Of a stretch of DNA of 5,623 bases, positions 1-5,623 are shown one piece after another (the stretch's first letter is position 1; each line of letters opens with the position of its first letter). The notes under the pieces are model-generated. The model searched no databases. It worked only from the letters and a program-made list of their open reading frames with translations, and had not been told where the DNA came from. Position numbers and translations under genes: made by a program. Source of the stretch: Candidatus Poseidoniales archaeon (GTDB lineage: Archaea; Thermoplasmatota; Poseidoniia; Poseidoniales; Poseidoniaceae); contig JAAXIR010000147.1 in NCBI GenBank assembly GCA_012270265.1, positions 1 through 5,623 of the forward strand, read 5' to 3'.

Positions 1-368
1 TCTATCCGCCGATCAACGTTCTTCCATCACTCTCTCGATTGATGGGTTCCTGTATTGGTGCTGAGACCACTCGTGAGGACCACAAGTCTGTTTCTGACCA
101 AATGTATGCTGCATATGCGCAAGGCCGTGAACTCCGTGGACTTGTTGCCATCGTCGGTGAGGATGCATTGAACGAGCGTGATAAGCAACTGCTCGACTTC
201 TCTGGTGTCTTTGAAGACCGTTTCCTACGTCAGTCCCGTGACGAGGACCGTTCCATCGATGAGACGCTTGACCTCTGCTGGGAATTGATGTCATCGATTG
301 ACACCAAGTATCTCGTCCGTCTTGACCAGAAGTGGATTGAGAAGTATCATCCTGACAACAAGGCTTGA
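1..368 (+). CDS. atpB: A-type (V/A-type) ATP synthase subunit B, C-terminal part (5' truncated)
   Basis: This is the last 121 codons of the non-catalytic nucleotide-binding B subunit of the A1 head of the rotary ATP synthase. The frame is open from base 3, so the gene enters from outside the window; the family is usually about 460 residues. The fragment opens with YPPINVLPSLSRLM, a hallmark of archaeal/vacuolar B subunits. The Arg in the SLSR part corresponds by family alignment to the arginine finger reaching the catalytic A-B interface. Next come a region typical of the C-terminal helical domain (YAQGRELRGLVAIVGEDAL, then FEDRFLRQ) and the usual ending WIEKYHP. The TTG at 39 and nearby ATG codons lie inside the conserved domain and are not starts. 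The stop is TGA at 366-368. The D subunit follows after 16 nt, the usual archaeal B-D order. Identification is secure; the bacterial versus archaeal origin is less so. Confidence 0.96.
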   Translation, partial: YPPINVLPSLSRLMGSCIGAETTREDHKSVSDQMYAAYAQGRELRGLVAIVGEDALNERDKQLLDFSGVFEDRFLRQSRDEDRSIDETLDLCWELMSSIDTKYLVRLDQKWIEKYHPDNKA

Positions 369-373
369 ATCCT

Positions 374-380
374 GAGGTGA
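374..380 (+). promoter_or_regulatory. Ribosome binding site of atpD
   Basis: GAGGTGA lies 4 nt before the ATG at 385 and is a full 7-base match to the anti-Shine-Dalgarno complement GGAGGTGA. It fixes the atpD start and shows that this gene is translated with a leader signal from the shared atpB transcript. Confidence 0.8.
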
Positions 381-384
381 AACC

Positions 385-954
385 ATGGCGCTTGACATCA
401 AACCAACCCGTAGCGAGTTGATTAAACTCAAGGGTCGCATCAAGCAAACCAAGAACGGTTACAAGCTTCTCAAGATGAAGCGTGACGGTCTGTTCCATGA
501 GTTCCGACAACTTCTCGCTGAAATGATTGAAGCAAAGCGTGAGATCACCGAAGCCTTCCGCCTGGCAAAGCAACGAATCGATCTTGCAAATGCCATTGAA
601 GGTGGACTTGCTGTACGAGCGGCTGCCATTGCCAACAGTGCGCATCCAGAGGTTGAAGTTGAGCGACGAAACATCATGGGTGTTGTTGTTCCAAGCGTCA
701 GCGGAACCAACCTCAAGTCGACGTTTGCCGAGCGCGGTGTTGGTTTCATCGGTTCATCCCCATACATCGACGAAGCGAGCGACAGTTTCAGTGAATTGAT
801 TGAGAAAATTGTCAAAGCCGCTGAAATGGAAGCAACACTAAAACGACTCTTGGAAGAAATTGAAGCGACCAAGCGTCGTGTTAATGCTCTTGAGTTCAAG
901 GTCATTCCAGAACTCGAAGAGGCCAAAGTCTTCATTCAACTTCGACTTGAATAG
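385..954 (+). CDS. atpD: A-type ATP synthase subunit D (central stalk), C-terminally shortened
   Basis: This is the D subunit, the rotating shaft whose paired N- and C-terminal helices form a coiled coil inside the A3B3 head (counterpart of F-type gamma). The 189 residues show the N-terminal signature PTRSELIKLKGRIK (7-20) and GYKLLKMKRDGL (25-36). A variable middle follows, with GVVVPSV near 99-105. The C-terminal helix signature TKRRVNALEFKVIPEL is at 162-177. The ATG at 385 has a strong ribosome binding site. The protein stops at QLRLE (TAG 952-954). Archaeal D subunits normally continue from here with a segment like E-[LM]-E-R-E-x-x-F-R-x-K-x-x-K and reach about 200-215 residues. That segment is present downstream in the same frame but is interrupted by stops (see 952-1020). 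Reading through would give 211 residues. As written, the shaft lacks its last helical turns. Family identity is certain; whether the short form is the true product is open. Confidence 0.95.
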   Translation: MALDIKPTRSELIKLKGRIKQTKNGYKLLKMKRDGLFHEFRQLLAEMIEAKREITEAFRLAKQRIDLANAIEGGLAVRAAAIANSAHPEVEVERRNIMGVVVPSVSGTNLKSTFAERGVGFIGSSPYIDEASDSFSELIEKIVKAAEMEATLKRLLEEIEATKRRVNALEFKVIPELEEAKVFIQLRLE

Positions 955-1020
955 ATGTAACGAGAATAGACCTTCCGTCGCATGCGATTCAAGAACAAGT
1001 TAGTTCCCATCCTGATCTGA
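952..1020 (+). pseudogene. Stop-interrupted remnant of the conserved atpD C-terminal tail
   Basis: Continuing the atpD frame past its stop reads LRLE-*-M-*-RE-*-TFRRMRFKNK and then LVPILI before TGA at 1018-1020. From memory of the family, archaeal D subunits end with something like LDELERENTFRLKKVK, which aligns without gaps. R, E, T, F, R and a later K coincide, and the stops fall where Glu, Glu and a polar residue are expected. The stops are TAG (952-954), TAA (958-960) and TAG (967-969). Each is one G-to-T change from a Glu codon (GAG, GAA, GAG). The ancestral gene therefore probably ended at 1018-1020 with about 211 codons. This is either a recently lost tail, a sequencing or assembly problem, or, least likely, readthrough. 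The alignment is my own reading and was not computed. Confidence 0.7.
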
Positions 1021-1079
1021 AAAAAGGGCATGATTGATGTGGGAGTGGTGTTCAGAACATTCTAGGGGGCCTGTCTTAC
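1021..1079 (+). other. Short intergenic region before the pseudoprotease-like gene
   Basis: This is the only non-coding spacer of any size once the atpD relic tail is set aside. It holds AGGGGG at 1064-1069, 10 nt before the ATG at 1080, a weak Shine-Dalgarno-like element. I see no convincing archaeal TATA box and no T-rich terminator on the + strand. Transcription may therefore simply continue from the ATP synthase genes, but a weak promoter cannot be excluded. Confidence 0.4.
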
Positions 1080-3539
1080 ATGTCTGACTTGGATGATGCA
1101 CAATTGGCTCCAATCTCCGTCCATAAGGACGCATGGAACCAGAAAGATCTCCTGGAAGGTGTCGTTCAACGATACGTTACCGTTCGCTCACATGTTGGTG
1201 GTTTATGGCCAACGTGGGAAATTGAATCCGACCAACTCGATGAGAACTTTATCGAATTGAATGCATATCTTGAGCGTCTTGGTTGGATGGCTCGTTTACG
1301 TCGAGGTGATTTAATTCAGTTGACCACACTCCCACTCCCTCATCGCCAATTTCCAGGGTCACGAATCCACCTGTACATGTGGACGGCTTCCATCATCACA
1401 TTGCTTCTCTCAGCCGTCCGATGGATGGACAGTGGTCGCCCGGAGGGTGGTTGGTTTACAGAATCGGTCTATCTTGACGGATTGGTAGGATTTGCACTAC
1501 CGATTCTTGGAACACTCCTCTTAGCATCCTTTGTTCAAACAAGAGTATCGGCAAAATTCGGCGTCCGCAGTGGCCATATCTTACCGATTCCAGATCCTTC
1601 AGTCCTCTTGTGGTTGTTTTCTGGTTTGTCAACTTCTTATTTCATTTGGCCATTTGGCATCTTTTTCATCCCAACCTTGCCTCGCATGGATGCACGTCCT
1701 TGGCCGGATCGGGCCTCATTGGCATGGACCTCCGTGTCGGTTCCGATCGTGATGTTGGTCTCAGGATTCGTGTTTTGGACGCTCGGATTGTTGTTAACAT
1801 CAGATCCATACATGTTGTCGAGCGAACCATATCGTGCAAATCCACCGTTCCTCATCGAACTTATCAGCTCAGGATTTGATGTCTCTTTTTCAAACACGCT
1901 CGATTGGGGGCATCCATTCTTTTTTGCTGCTGGATTCCTGACACTGGTCGGTTGGCTCTTGATGCTCCCGATTCCTACTTTCCCTGGTGGGCGACTCCTT
2001 GTTGCTCGTATGGGGATTCATGAGGCTCGAAGTACAGGAACGCAAATTCTCATGTTCATGCTCCTCATTACGGCAGCGTTCTTCATTTTCGACGCTTTCA
2101 ATGGATTCACCATTTGGATTCCAGTGTTGTCTGTTCTCATTCCACTTCTGATGTTCATGGGCGGAGATCCTCGAATCCCAGTCCTCATGGACGGTGATCG
2201 ACCTTTGTCCGAAGACAACCACCGTCGACTGGGTATTGTCCTCTTTGTTGCAATTTTATTCGCCATTCCTGCTCAGTTCCCAGTTGAATCAGTGGATCGA
2301 TGGGATGCGGATGCAACGTACTCGATGGACGCGGACGAGTTCGCTGAACTTACCGATGTATGGAATGCGTCGATTACAATCGAACTCACGAATCCATCCA
2401 TGCAGGACCGTTCATACAACGTGTCTGGCAAAATCGTTGGTAACACTCTTTGGTCGTCCGACCTTTCGTGTGGAAACGAGCACTGTGAAGGTGTGTTGCA
2501 GCCAGGTGAATCGTTGGAATTCGTCTTTACAATGCAACACGAGAATGTTTCTCATCAACCCACTTCGATTGATTATGAACTGAGTATTGTCTTCGATGAT
2601 GATGCATTCGTAGAATCTGGAACAATCCATCCACTGCTCAACGCATCTGTTGCTGCAGAGTGGCGTCATGTTCGAGGCGATGACGGCGTTCTTTCCTGTA
2701 TCGATATCTACGTTCAGGAAGATTTCGCGACCAACATTTCTTTCCCAGATTTGGGCGATGAATGGTTACCATTCCTTTGGTTGGATGGGCAAGCTGGACT
2801 TACGCAAGCATTGTCCTCAGAAGACACAGTTGTTTGCTTGAACGGAGTCGATCAAGCCCTTCCTTTCCAAGCACAATCTCTTCTTCAATCGGTCAACATC
2901 GGAAACCTGTCGTTTGTGGTAGGTTTTGACGCAACGTGGCCGCATATCGTATCTGCATCGGACCAAGGATGGCTGGTCGATGGAACGCATGGATGGGGTA
3001 GTCCATTTGAACAGGGAGGCACATTGTATCAAGAGAATTCTTCATCTTGCCCAGATGATGGATTCTTGACAGCACCTCCACAATCAAACAACAACAATTG
3101 GTCCTGGGATTTGAGCATCAGGCCAAAACACAGGATTCCTTCTATAGAAGGAAATGAGAGTCTCCATCTGAAGTTGTCCGCTGACACCTATGTTTATTGC
3201 AACCAAGAAGATGGCCTTGCATCCAAATTCACGGTCCAAGAAGGCCCTGATTTGATTCTGTATCAGAACAACCAAACGCTGCGCCTTTGGGATGGGCCAA
3301 TGTCTTCTGAAACATCACAATTGGAGATCGCTCTCTACAACAGCAATGATTTGGACATCGTTTTGCGTCACGACGCTTTTGGTGATGCCGTGTGGGACCT
3401 GACAACGTTACCAAGTTCCCTCTCCAGTGGTTGGAATAATTTCACATTGGAAGTTCCTAATTCGATGTTCAATACCTATCAGTTCACGCACCAAGACGGA
3501 GCTATTCTGGTCACATTTGGAGCCTACATGGAGGCTTAG
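1080..3539 (+). CDS. Inactive site-2-protease-like (M50/EGY-type) membrane protein with large extracytoplasmic domain
   Basis: The protein has 819 residues in three parts. Residues ~28-85 form a soluble N-terminal domain resembling the one preceding EGY-type S2P cores (ending ERLGWMARLRRGDLIQLTTLP-like at 65-85). Residues ~97-400 form a multi-span core with hydrophobic stretches near 97-113, 132-152, 172-199, 213-240, 276-298, 320-360 and 383-400. Its landmarks follow the S2P plan: KFGVR (159-163), then PFGIFFIPTLPR (191-202) and DRASL (210-214) in place of GxFGAfI...p.r.al, then HPFFFAAGFLTLVGWLLMLP (278-297) followed by FPGG (301-304), then RPLSEDNHRRLG (374-385). The zinc/catalytic residues are missing: the HExxH slot reads ASFVQ (149-153), and the Asp of LDGG is Pro302. 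Residues ~404-819 are beta-rich, probably Ig-like at 420-510, with 11 N-x-S/T sequons and all six cysteines, pointing to an external location. The role is unknown; I infer a pseudoprotease that binds or scaffolds membrane proteins. The S2P relationship is my pattern reading and is moderately sure. panE follows after 5 nt. Confidence 0.75.
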   Translation: MSDLDDAQLAPISVHKDAWNQKDLLEGVVQRYVTVRSHVGGLWPTWEIESDQLDENFIELNAYLERLGWMARLRRGDLIQLTTLPLPHRQFPGSRIHLYMWTASIITLLLSAVRWMDSGRPEGGWFTESVYLDGLVGFALPILGTLLLASFVQTRVSAKFGVRSGHILPIPDPSVLLWLFSGLSTSYFIWPFGIFFIPTLPRMDARPWPDRASLAWTSVSVPIVMLVSGFVFWTLGLLLTSDPYMLSSEPYRANPPFLIELISSGFDVSFSNTLDWGHPFFFAAGFLTLVGWLLMLPIPTFPGGRLLVARMGIHEARSTGTQILMFMLLITAAFFIFDAFNGFTIWIPVLSVLIPLLMFMGGDPRIPVLMDGDRPLSEDNHRRLGIVLFVAILFAIPAQFPVESVDRWDADATYSMDADEFAELTDVWNASITIELTNPSMQDRSYNVSGKIVGNTLWSSDLSCGNEHCEGVLQPGESLEFVFTMQHENVSHQPTSIDYELSIVFDDDAFVESGTIHPLLNASVAAEWRHVRGDDGVLSCIDIYVQEDFATNISFPDLGDEWLPFLWLDGQAGLTQALSSEDTVVCLNGVDQALPFQAQSLLQSVNIGNLSFVVGFDATWPHIVSASDQGWLVDGTHGWGSPFEQGGTLYQENSSSCPDDGFLTAPPQSNNNNWSWDLSIRPKHRIPSIEGNESLHLKLSADTYVYCNQEDGLASKFTVQEGPDLILYQNNQTLRLWDGPMSSETSQLEIALYNSNDLDIVLRHDAFGDAVWDLTTLPSSLSSGWNNFTLEVPNSMFNTYQFTHQDGAILVTFGAYMEA
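3136..3153. repeat. Perfect 18-bp palindrome inside the coding region
   Basis: TTCCTTCTATAGAAGGAA reads identically on both strands, with no spacer. It lies within the ectodomain codons of the pseudoprotease-like gene (around residues 686-691). A site this long is unusual for a window of this size but not impossible by chance. It could be a dyad for a DNA-binding protein or simply coincidental codon choice. No function is claimed. Confidence 0.6.
3530..3534 (+). promoter_or_regulatory. Ribosome binding site of panE, inside the end of the upstream gene
   Basis: GGAGG lies within the last codons of the upstream membrane-protein gene. It is 10 nt before the ATG at 3545 and 7 nt before an in-frame TTG at 3542. 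Its position implies that panE is translated from a transcript that includes the upstream gene. Spacing alone does not choose between the two start codons. Confidence 0.6.
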
Positions 3540-3544
3540 GCTTG

Positions 3545-4471
3545 ATGAGAATCGGCATCGTTGGTGTTGGTTCGATCGGCTCATTAATTGCTGGACGTTT
3601 GGCTTCGACATCCTGCGATTTGCTTCTTTACGGGCGAGGGCTTCATGCTGCTCATCTCACAGTCGAAGGGCTCGCCCTTTCGGGTATCAATGAATCCTCA
3701 ATCTCAGCACAGCAGTGGGAGATTCTCCTCGAAGAACAGGCTTTGCCAGAATCGGTTGAATCCTCATGTGATGTGGTTCTGATGACTGGTAAAGCCACTG
3801 CCTTTGAACAGCATCTTCTGGTCGCCAAGCATCTGCTTTGCAACGATGGTATCGTTTGTTCTCTTGCCAATGGGCTTGGTCATGAAGAGCGATTGGTTCA
3901 GACATTTGGGGCACATCGTGTCCTTGCTGCAACGACAACACATGGGGCTTATCGTCCTGAGCCAGGGCACGTTTACTGGGCAGGTCTTGGACAGGTCACC
4001 ATTGGACCGTTCATGCATCATCACACTGAACAATCGGTTGGAAAGCTCATGCAATTCCTCAATGAAGGGGGCCTTCAACCACAATGGGAAGCGGATGGAC
4101 GCGTCTTGCTTTGGAACAAAATGCTCCTCAACATTGCCATCAATCCGATTGCAGGATTGCTTGGAAAAGAAAACGGTGCGTTACTTGAGCCAATGTTGTT
4201 TGAATCTGCTGTGAGTGTCATGCTTGAAGGCGCAATGATTGCACGTGCAGAAGGTGTGCGTCTCGCTGACGATGACATTCTCATCAAGCAGTTGCGTACT
4301 GTCCTGGAGGCAACACGTGACAATCGTTGCTCTATGTTGCAAGACATTCGCTCAGGACGTGAAACTGAAATCAACGCACTCAATGGAGAAATATGTCGTC
4401 GTGGTGAAATGGTTGGCCTTCAAACGCCGTTGAACCATGCGCTTGCGTCCATCATTGAACATCTTCGTTGA
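3545..4471 (+). CDS. panE: 2-dehydropantoate 2-reductase (ketopantoate reductase)
   Basis: This enzyme reduces 2-dehydropantoate to pantoate with NADPH (EC 1.1.1.169), a cytosolic step supplying pantoate for coenzyme A. The 308 residues are a normal family length. A Rossmann domain opens with MRIGIVGVGSIGSLIAG, with GVGSIG at 7-12. The NG motif is at 109-110 (SLANGLG) and THGAYRPEPGHVYWAG at 132-147. The C-terminal helical domain carries Lys192, Asn196 and Asn200 (NKMLLNIAINPIAGL), then Ser263 and Glu275 (SMLQDIRSGRETEINALNG). These match in identity and spacing the E. coli residues Lys176, Asn180, Asn184, Ser244 and Glu256, so an active enzyme is expected. I chose ATG 3545 because family members begin exactly at this M-x-I-x-I-x-G; TTG at 3542 would add one residue. 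The gene starts 5 nt after the upstream stop, suggesting an operon, and its last 20 bp overlap the 3' end of nadB on the other strand. Confidence 0.95.
   Translation: MRIGIVGVGSIGSLIAGRLASTSCDLLLYGRGLHAAHLTVEGLALSGINESSISAQQWEILLEEQALPESVESSCDVVLMTGKATAFEQHLLVAKHLLCNDGIVCSLANGLGHEERLVQTFGAHRVLAATTTHGAYRPEPGHVYWAGLGQVTIGPFMHHHTEQSVGKLMQFLNEGGLQPQWEADGRVLLWNKMLLNIAINPIAGLLGKENGALLEPMLFESAVSVMLEGAMIARAEGVRLADDDILIKQLRTVLEATRDNRCSMLQDIRSGRETEINALNGEICRRGEMVGLQTPLNHALASIIEHLR
4452..4471. other. Tail-to-tail overlap of panE and nadB coding ends
   Basis: The final codons of panE (IIEHLR and TGA) and the final codons of nadB (NEDVQ and TGA) share these 20 bp on opposite strands. Both C-termini look natural and neither family motif is cut. 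No room remains for a dedicated intergenic terminator, so transcripts from both sides must end inside the opposing gene. Their 3' ends would then be complementary. Confidence 0.9.
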
Positions 4472-5623
4472 GATCTTTGTTGAAGTGCAATCCTCTGTTT
4501 TCGTCTCGACGTTCCGCATCTTCTGCAACAAGAATTCCGACCAGAATCATATTTCTTAATTCGACGATTTCACGTGTTGGAAGACTCGATTTCCAAATGA
4601 CATCGATTTCTTTCTCGAGCAAATGCAAGCGACGTATCGCCCGTTGCAATCGAGCAAATCGTCTCGATACGCCTACTTCGAATCGCATTGTTTGGTTCAG
4701 TGCAGCACGGTCGTGAGCGACTGGACCATGTTCCTGCAACTCACCTAAACCATCGGAGCGCCAGTTTGGAGGAGAGAATTCAAACTCGGAAATTCCATTC
4801 TCGATGAGATGTGTTGAACAGCGGTGAGCAAACACAACGGCTTCCAAGAGACTGTTTGAGGCGAGTCGATTCGCACCGTGCATGCCGGTACACGCCACTT
4901 CACCAATGGCAAACAATCCTGGAATGGGTTGCTTTGATTCTGCCAATAATGCTGAGCCAACATTGTCCACTTCGATGCCTCCTACGATGTAATGCGCTGC
5001 TGGAGCCACAGGCAGTGGATCGATTCCAAGCCTGAGTCCGTCCTTACCTAATCGTTCTGCAATCATTGGAAATCGCTCATTGAGATGTTGCGTATCCAAA
5101 TGTTCTGTGACGAGATAGACGTGTAAGTATCCTGTTTCTGCACAGCGTTGATCGATGGCTCTTGCTACGACGTCTCGTGTCGCCATTGAGCCGAGAGATG
5201 AGGCTTGCAGAGTAAATGAAAACGATGCCGGGTCTTGTTGACCACTTTCTTTCCAAGAACGATATCCATCTTGATCAAGCAAGACTGCGCCTTCTCCTCG
5301 CAATGCTTCAGTGATCAAAAAGGGGCGCTCCCCTTCAACTACGAGTGCAGTCGGATGGAACTGTACAAAGGCCATGTTGATGATGGAGGCCCCTGTTCTA
5401 TAGGCCAGGGCCATAGCGTCGCCTGTTGACACGGATGGATTTGTAGGCTTCTCCCAAAGCTGCCCAGCTCCACCAGTTGCAAGAATGACGGCATCTCCAA
5501 CGATGGTCATGACTTGATTCGTGTCTTGATCGAGTGCCCAAACTCCACACACGCCCTTACTCGGTGATTTGTGTTGTCGGTGAATGCGGTCGATTGCAAG
5601 CGTGTTCGGGCGCATTGTGATTC
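4452..5623 (-). CDS. nadB: L-aspartate oxidase (5' truncated by the window edge)
   Basis: This FAD flavoenzyme oxidises L-aspartate to iminoaspartate (EC 1.4.3.16), which quinolinate synthase (NadA) uses in de novo NAD synthesis. About 389 codons are present and the frame stays open to base 5623. The N-terminal FAD-binding GxGxxG region and roughly 130-150 residues are therefore missing. The ATG at 5615 is internal, not the start. Counted from that Met, the motifs are ATGGAGQLW (46-54), MAFVQFHPTAL (81-91), EALRGEGAVLLD (103-114), ATRDVVARAID (145-155), AAHYIVGGI (206-214), and FAIGEVACTGMHGANRLASN then SLLE (235-258). The C-terminal helical domain has ELRNMILVGILVAEDAERRD and ends ENRGLHFNKDL. 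The HPT, TRD and HY residues expected at the active site are all present. GMHGANRLASNSLLE and the short C-terminus favour NadB over succinate dehydrogenase/fumarate reductase flavoproteins. The stop is TGA at 4454-4452, inside panE. Confidence 0.95.
   Translation of the reverse strand, partial: ITMRPNTLAIDRIHRQHKSPSKGVCGVWALDQDTNQVMTIVGDAVILATGGAGQLWEKPTNPSVSTGDAMALAYRTGASIINMAFVQFHPTALVVEGERPFLITEALRGEGAVLLDQDGYRSWKESGQQDPASFSFTLQASSLGSMATRDVVARAIDQRCAETGYLHVYLVTEHLDTQHLNERFPMIAERLGKDGLRLGIDPLPVAPAAHYIVGGIEVDNVGSALLAESKQPIPGLFAIGEVACTGMHGANRLASNSLLEAVVFAHRCSTHLIENGISEFEFSPPNWRSDGLGELQEHGPVAHDRAALNQTMRFEVGVSRRFARLQRAIRRLHLLEKEIDVIWKSSLPTREIVELRNMILVGILVAEDAERRDENRGLHFNKDLNEDVQ

Noticed and set aside
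13..645. 210-codon open frame on the - strand opposite atpB and atpD
   Set aside because: It lies antisense to two well-conserved ATP synthase genes and its translation is low-complexity without any recognisable motif. It is a shadow of the real coding frames.
459..935. 158-codon open frame on the - strand opposite atpD
   Set aside because: It is Ser/Arg/Ala-rich in a way that mirrors the codons of the helical D subunit, with no ribosome binding site or family motif.
952..969. Reassigned stop codons (TAA/TAG read as Glu) as an organism-wide code
   Set aside because: The neighbouring membrane-protein gene ends naturally at TAG (3537-3539), just before panE. The other complete genes show no in-frame TAA/TAG inside conserved regions. 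A local event is more likely.
1018..1029. Possible terminator near TGAAAAAAGGGC
   Set aside because: On the + strand this is an A-run without a preceding stem or a T-tract, so it does not support termination of the atp transcript. On the - strand no gene ends here.
5613..5615. ATG at 5615 (- strand) as the start of nadB
   Set aside because: The frame continues open to the window edge, and the FAD-binding N-terminal domain that every NadB needs would be missing. The Met is internal.
4452..5623. Succinate dehydrogenase or fumarate reductase flavoprotein instead of NadB
   Set aside because: The motifs GMHGANRLASNSLLE and HYIVGGI, and a helical C-terminus ending ENRGLHF, fit L-aspartate oxidase. 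No Sdh/Frd partner subunit gene is adjacent within the window.

Overview
The window looks like a piece of an archaeal genome of moderate GC. An A-type (V/A) ATP synthase operon end carries B followed directly by D, as in Euryarchaeota. The next protein has a large, sequon-rich extracytoplasmic domain. A planktonic Marine Group II/Poseidoniales-like euryarchaeon is a plausible source, but this is inferred from gene content and protein style. No marker gene proves it, and bacteria with V/A-type ATPases are not strictly excluded.

Layout: four genes run on the + strand and one on the - strand. (1) 1-368 is the C-terminal quarter of the A-type ATP synthase B subunit. (2) 385-954 is the central-stalk D subunit. 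It ends early: the conserved D C-terminus is still readable in the same frame to 1020, but three stop codons lie within the first six codons of that tail (952-969). (3) 1080-3539 is an 819-residue membrane protein. I read it as a site-2-protease-like (M50, EGY-type) membrane core that has lost its zinc and catalytic residues, fused to a ~400-residue extracytoplasmic beta-rich region. (4) 3545-4471 is 2-dehydropantoate 2-reductase (PanE), only 5 nt after the previous gene. (5) 4452-5623 on the - strand is L-aspartate oxidase (NadB). Its 5' end lies beyond the window, and its 3' end overlaps panE tail-to-tail by 20 bp.

Functionally, B and D belong to the rotary ATP synthase. PanE feeds coenzyme A synthesis, and NadB starts de novo NAD synthesis. 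The pseudoprotease-like protein has no evident link to either pathway, although its spacing to panE suggests a shared transcript. No RNA genes, mobile elements, CRISPR arrays or convincing terminators were seen, and no gene-free stretch exceeds about 125 bases.

The two most interesting observations are the triple-stop tail of the D gene and the apparently dead S2P-type core with its ectodomain.
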